Source of the DNA: Thermoplasmata archaeon | GTDB taxonomy: Archaea > Thermoplasmatota > Thermoplasmata > Lutacidiplasmatales > UBA184 | DNA length: 41,553 nt | Direction of reading: 5' to 3' | Assembly (NCBI GenBank): GCA_022749895.1 | Contig: JAKIWS010000013.1 | Span: forward strand, 1-41,553 | Shown here: positions 40,002 to 41,553 of the stretch, in pieces | Layout: each line of letters starts with the position of its first letter | Position numbering within the stretch: the stretch's first letter is position 1 | Notes under the pieces: model-generated | Told to the model about the DNA's origin: nothing | What the model saw: only the letters and a program-made list of their open reading frames with translations | Databases searched by the model: none | Made by a program: the position numbers and the translations under genes

Positions 40002-41168
40002 CTAGGTGCGGCGCCCGAAGATCCCGGAGCGCTTGCCGGAGGCGGGACCGGAGCCGAACGCTTCCTTCACGAGTTCCTTCTGGTGCGGGTCGAGCGTACG
40101 CGGGACGTCGATGTGGGCGACGACGATCAAGTCGCCACGGTCGGCCGAGTTGAGTCGAGGAAACCCCTCGCCGCGCAGGCGGAACTGGCTTTCCGGTTGT
40201 GTTCCCGGTGGGATCTTGAGCATCGCGTGGCCGGTCAGCGTCTCCACGCGGGCCTCCCCCCCGAGGAGCGCCGGACCGAGCGGGACCCGGATTTCGGTGT
40301 AGGCGTCCGGTCCGACCCGGCGGAAGGTTTCGGACGGTTCGAGGAGAACTTGGACGAACAGGTCCCCCGGGACACCGCCCACGGCGGACATCTCCCCCTG
40401 GCGGGCGAGCCGGAGCACGGTCCCATCATCGACGCCCGGAGGAATCTTCACTTCGAGCGTGCGGACCTCCCGCGAAATCCCGGCGCCGCCGCAGGTCGGG
40501 CATCGTTCGCGGATCCGTTTCCCGGTCCCGCGGCACGTCGGGCATTCGCTGATCGTGATCAGTTGGGAGTATCCGCGGCTCTGGGCCCGACGGATCTGCC
40601 CCAGGCCGTCGCACTGCGGGCAGGTCTCGAGCGCCGTGCCGTTCTTCGCCCCGGTGCCCTTGCAGTCGAGGCACGGGCCAGCATGCGGCACTTCGATCTT
40701 TTGCTCCGCGCCGGTGACCGCAACGGCGAGCGGCAGGCGGATCGCGATCTCGACGTCGTTACCGCGCATGGCGACGCGGCTCGATCGGGAGCGACCCCGG
40801 CCGCGCGACTCGCCGAACAGATCACCGACCGCCCCGTTGCGGAGGAGCTGCTCGAAGAACGGCGAGCTCCCGAGCAGGTCTTCCAAGTCGCCGACGTGCG
40901 TGAAGTTCTGCCACGTGAAACCGCCAGGTCCAAAGTCCGACTCGACCCCTCCGAAACCGAGCTGGTCGTACTTGCGTCGTTTCGACGAGTCGACGAGGAC
41001 CTCGTACGCCTCGCTCAGCTCCTTGAACTTCTCCTCCGCCGGTTTCGGGTTGTCCTTGTTCATGTCGGGGTGGTGCTGGCGGGCGAGCTTCCGGTACGCG
41101 GTCTTGACCTGCTCGGCGGTCGCGTCGCGTTCGACGCCGAGCACCTCGTAGTAGTCACGCTTGGCCAT
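40002..41168 (-). CDS. dnaJ: Chaperone protein DnaJ
   Basis: This 388-residue type I Hsp40 has a J domain with the HPD motif (YYEVLGVERDATAEQVKTAY, RKLARQHHPDMNKDN) and a Gly/Phe-containing linker. The cysteine-rich zinc domain has four CxxCxGxG-type repeats (CLDCKGTG, CPQCDGLG, CPTCRGTG, CPTCGGAG), followed by the substrate-binding C-terminal domains. It stimulates DnaK ATPase and delivers unfolded clients. dnaK and grpE are not in the window. The ATG at 41168 begins the conserved MAKRDYYEVL. A palindrome between its TATA-like box and predicted start of transcription suggests control. An RsmC-like gene follows after 3 nt. Confidence 0.95.
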   Translation of the reverse strand: MAKRDYYEVLGVERDATAEQVKTAYRKLARQHHPDMNKDNPKPAEEKFKELSEAYEVLVDSSKRRKYDQLGFGGVESDFGPGGFTWQNFTHVGDLEDLLGSSPFFEQLLRNGAVGDLFGESRGRGRSRSSRVAMRGNDVEIAIRLPLAVAVTGAEQKIEVPHAGPCLDCKGTGAKNGTALETCPQCDGLGQIRRAQSRGYSQLITISECPTCRGTGKRIRERCPTCGGAGISREVRTLEVKIPPGVDDGTVLRLARQGEMSAVGGVPGDLFVQVLLEPSETFRRVGPDAYTEIRVPLGPALLGGEARVETLTGHAMLKIPPGTQPESQFRLRGEGFPRLNSADRGDLIVVAHIDVPRTLDPHQKELVKEAFGSGPASGKRSGIFGRRT

Positions 41169-41188
41169 GATTCGGTGAGACTCCGGGA

Positions 41189-41203
41189 CCACGCGGCGCG
41201 TGG
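41189..41203. promoter_or_regulatory. Palindrome in the dnaJ promoter
   Basis: CCACGCG (41189-41195) and CGCGTGG (41197-41203) are perfect 7-bp arms around one base. The site sits directly between a TATA-like TAATTT (complement of 41204-41209) and the predicted transcription start near 41180. A second palindrome, TAGCTCAGCTA (41208-41218), overlaps the TATA region. Either could bind a heat-shock regulator. Confidence 0.5.
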
Positions 41204-41231
41204 AAATTAGCTCAGCTATCCGGCGTTCTAT

Positions 41232-41552
41232 TTACCGCCTGCCCGGCCGGCCCGGCCGCCAGCGGACCCGGAGGGCGTGACCGACCTGGAGCCGAAGCCG
41301 CGCGGTGGCCGAGCCTTCGCGCACCGCGAGTTCCAGCGTCCCGAAGCTCGACCCGAGAAGCCCGACCGTGTATTTCGGGAGCTCCTCGTAGATCGACCGC
41401 ACGGCGACGCGTCGCGACGTGCGACCTCGCACGGATAGCTCCGCCGTGCGAATCGAGGCGGGGATCGAGGACGACGGGATGTTCGTGATCGCGTTCCCAA
41501 AGTGGTCGATGTGGACGACCGTCCCCCGGGCTCCTCCGCGCGTGACCGCCGC
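41232..41552 (-). CDS. SAM hydroxide adenosyltransferase (DUF62) family protein, C-terminal part
   Basis: Only the last 106 codons are in the window; the N-terminus lies beyond the right edge. The reading frame gives TVVHIDHFGNAITNIPSSSI followed by YEELPKYTVGLLGSSFGTLE and LAVREGSATARLRLQVGHAL. These match the C-terminal domain of the chlorinase/fluorinase-like family, most archaeal members of which hydrolyse SAM to adenosine and methionine. The VHIDHFGN segment is the most diagnostic. The stop TAA at 41232 is 63 nt upstream of the dnaJ ATG. Confidence 0.8.
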   Translation of the reverse strand, partial: AAVTRGGARGTVVHIDHFGNAITNIPSSSIPASIRTAELSVRGRTSRRVAVRSIYEELPKYTVGLLGSSFGTLELAVREGSATARLRLQVGHALRVRWRPGRPGRR

Positions 41553-41553
41553 C

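Overview
This GC-rich window comes from an archaeon, most likely an uncultured member of the Thermoplasmatota (class Thermoplasmata). The evidence is an S13-S4-S11-Rpo3 cluster in archaeal order with a ferredoxin domain in Rpo3, archaeal Pelota, TrmY, a tetraether lipid synthase (Tes), the archaeal pairing of thiolase with a DUF35 protein, a DUF6015-like protein, and TATA-like boxes about 24-31 nt before many start codons. There is no CRISPR array, insertion sequence, rRNA or convincing tRNA. Genes are dense, with 1-4 nt overlaps inside operons and 3' overlaps between several convergent pairs.

Layout: 1-1692 (minus) is an operon of ubiX, two small membrane proteins and the glutaminase subunit of GMP synthase, which runs off the left edge. 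It diverges from a thiolase plus a protein that joins a degenerate HMG-CoA-synthase-like region to a DUF35 zinc ribbon/OB fold (1778-4242). 4208-7006 (minus) has an M61 peptidase with a PDZ domain and two small proteins. 7223-8935 is Tes. 9193-13719 is a giant surface protein. 13716-16593 (minus) is a PadR regulator, ABC exporter and SWIM protein operon. 16836-19843 (plus) has small and conserved archaeal genes, including a HAD phosphatase and TrmY. 19892-21267 (minus) is a tandem ribbon-helix-helix regulator overlapping a divergent FtsZ-family gene, with a perfect inverted repeat in its leader. 21336-22781 holds a membrane protein flanked by a 35-bp repeat and a probable decayed gene. 22782-25466 (minus) is a methyltransferase and a class III cyclase/TolB-like/TPR protein. 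25607-33229 (plus) has TfoX-like and VOC proteins, an 18-repeat kelch surface protein, zinc-finger proteins and membrane proteins. 33316-41552 has an MFS transporter, Pelota, the ribosomal/RNA polymerase cluster, a GT2 glycosyltransferase, an RsmC-like methyltransferase, DnaJ and a partial SAM hydrolase.

Three themes stand out. Isoprenoid and lipid biology is represented by thiolase-DUF35, ubiX (prenyl-FMN for UbiD decarboxylases, which the archaeal mevalonate route can use) and Tes. The cell surface is represented by two very large repeat proteins, an M61 peptidase, an exporter and a dolichol-phosphate-mannose-synthase-like GT2. Cell division is represented by a regulator-FtsZ operon reminiscent of haloarchaeal cdrS-ftsZ2, but with altered GTPase motifs. 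The RHH-FtsZ module is the best candidate for a poorly described system.
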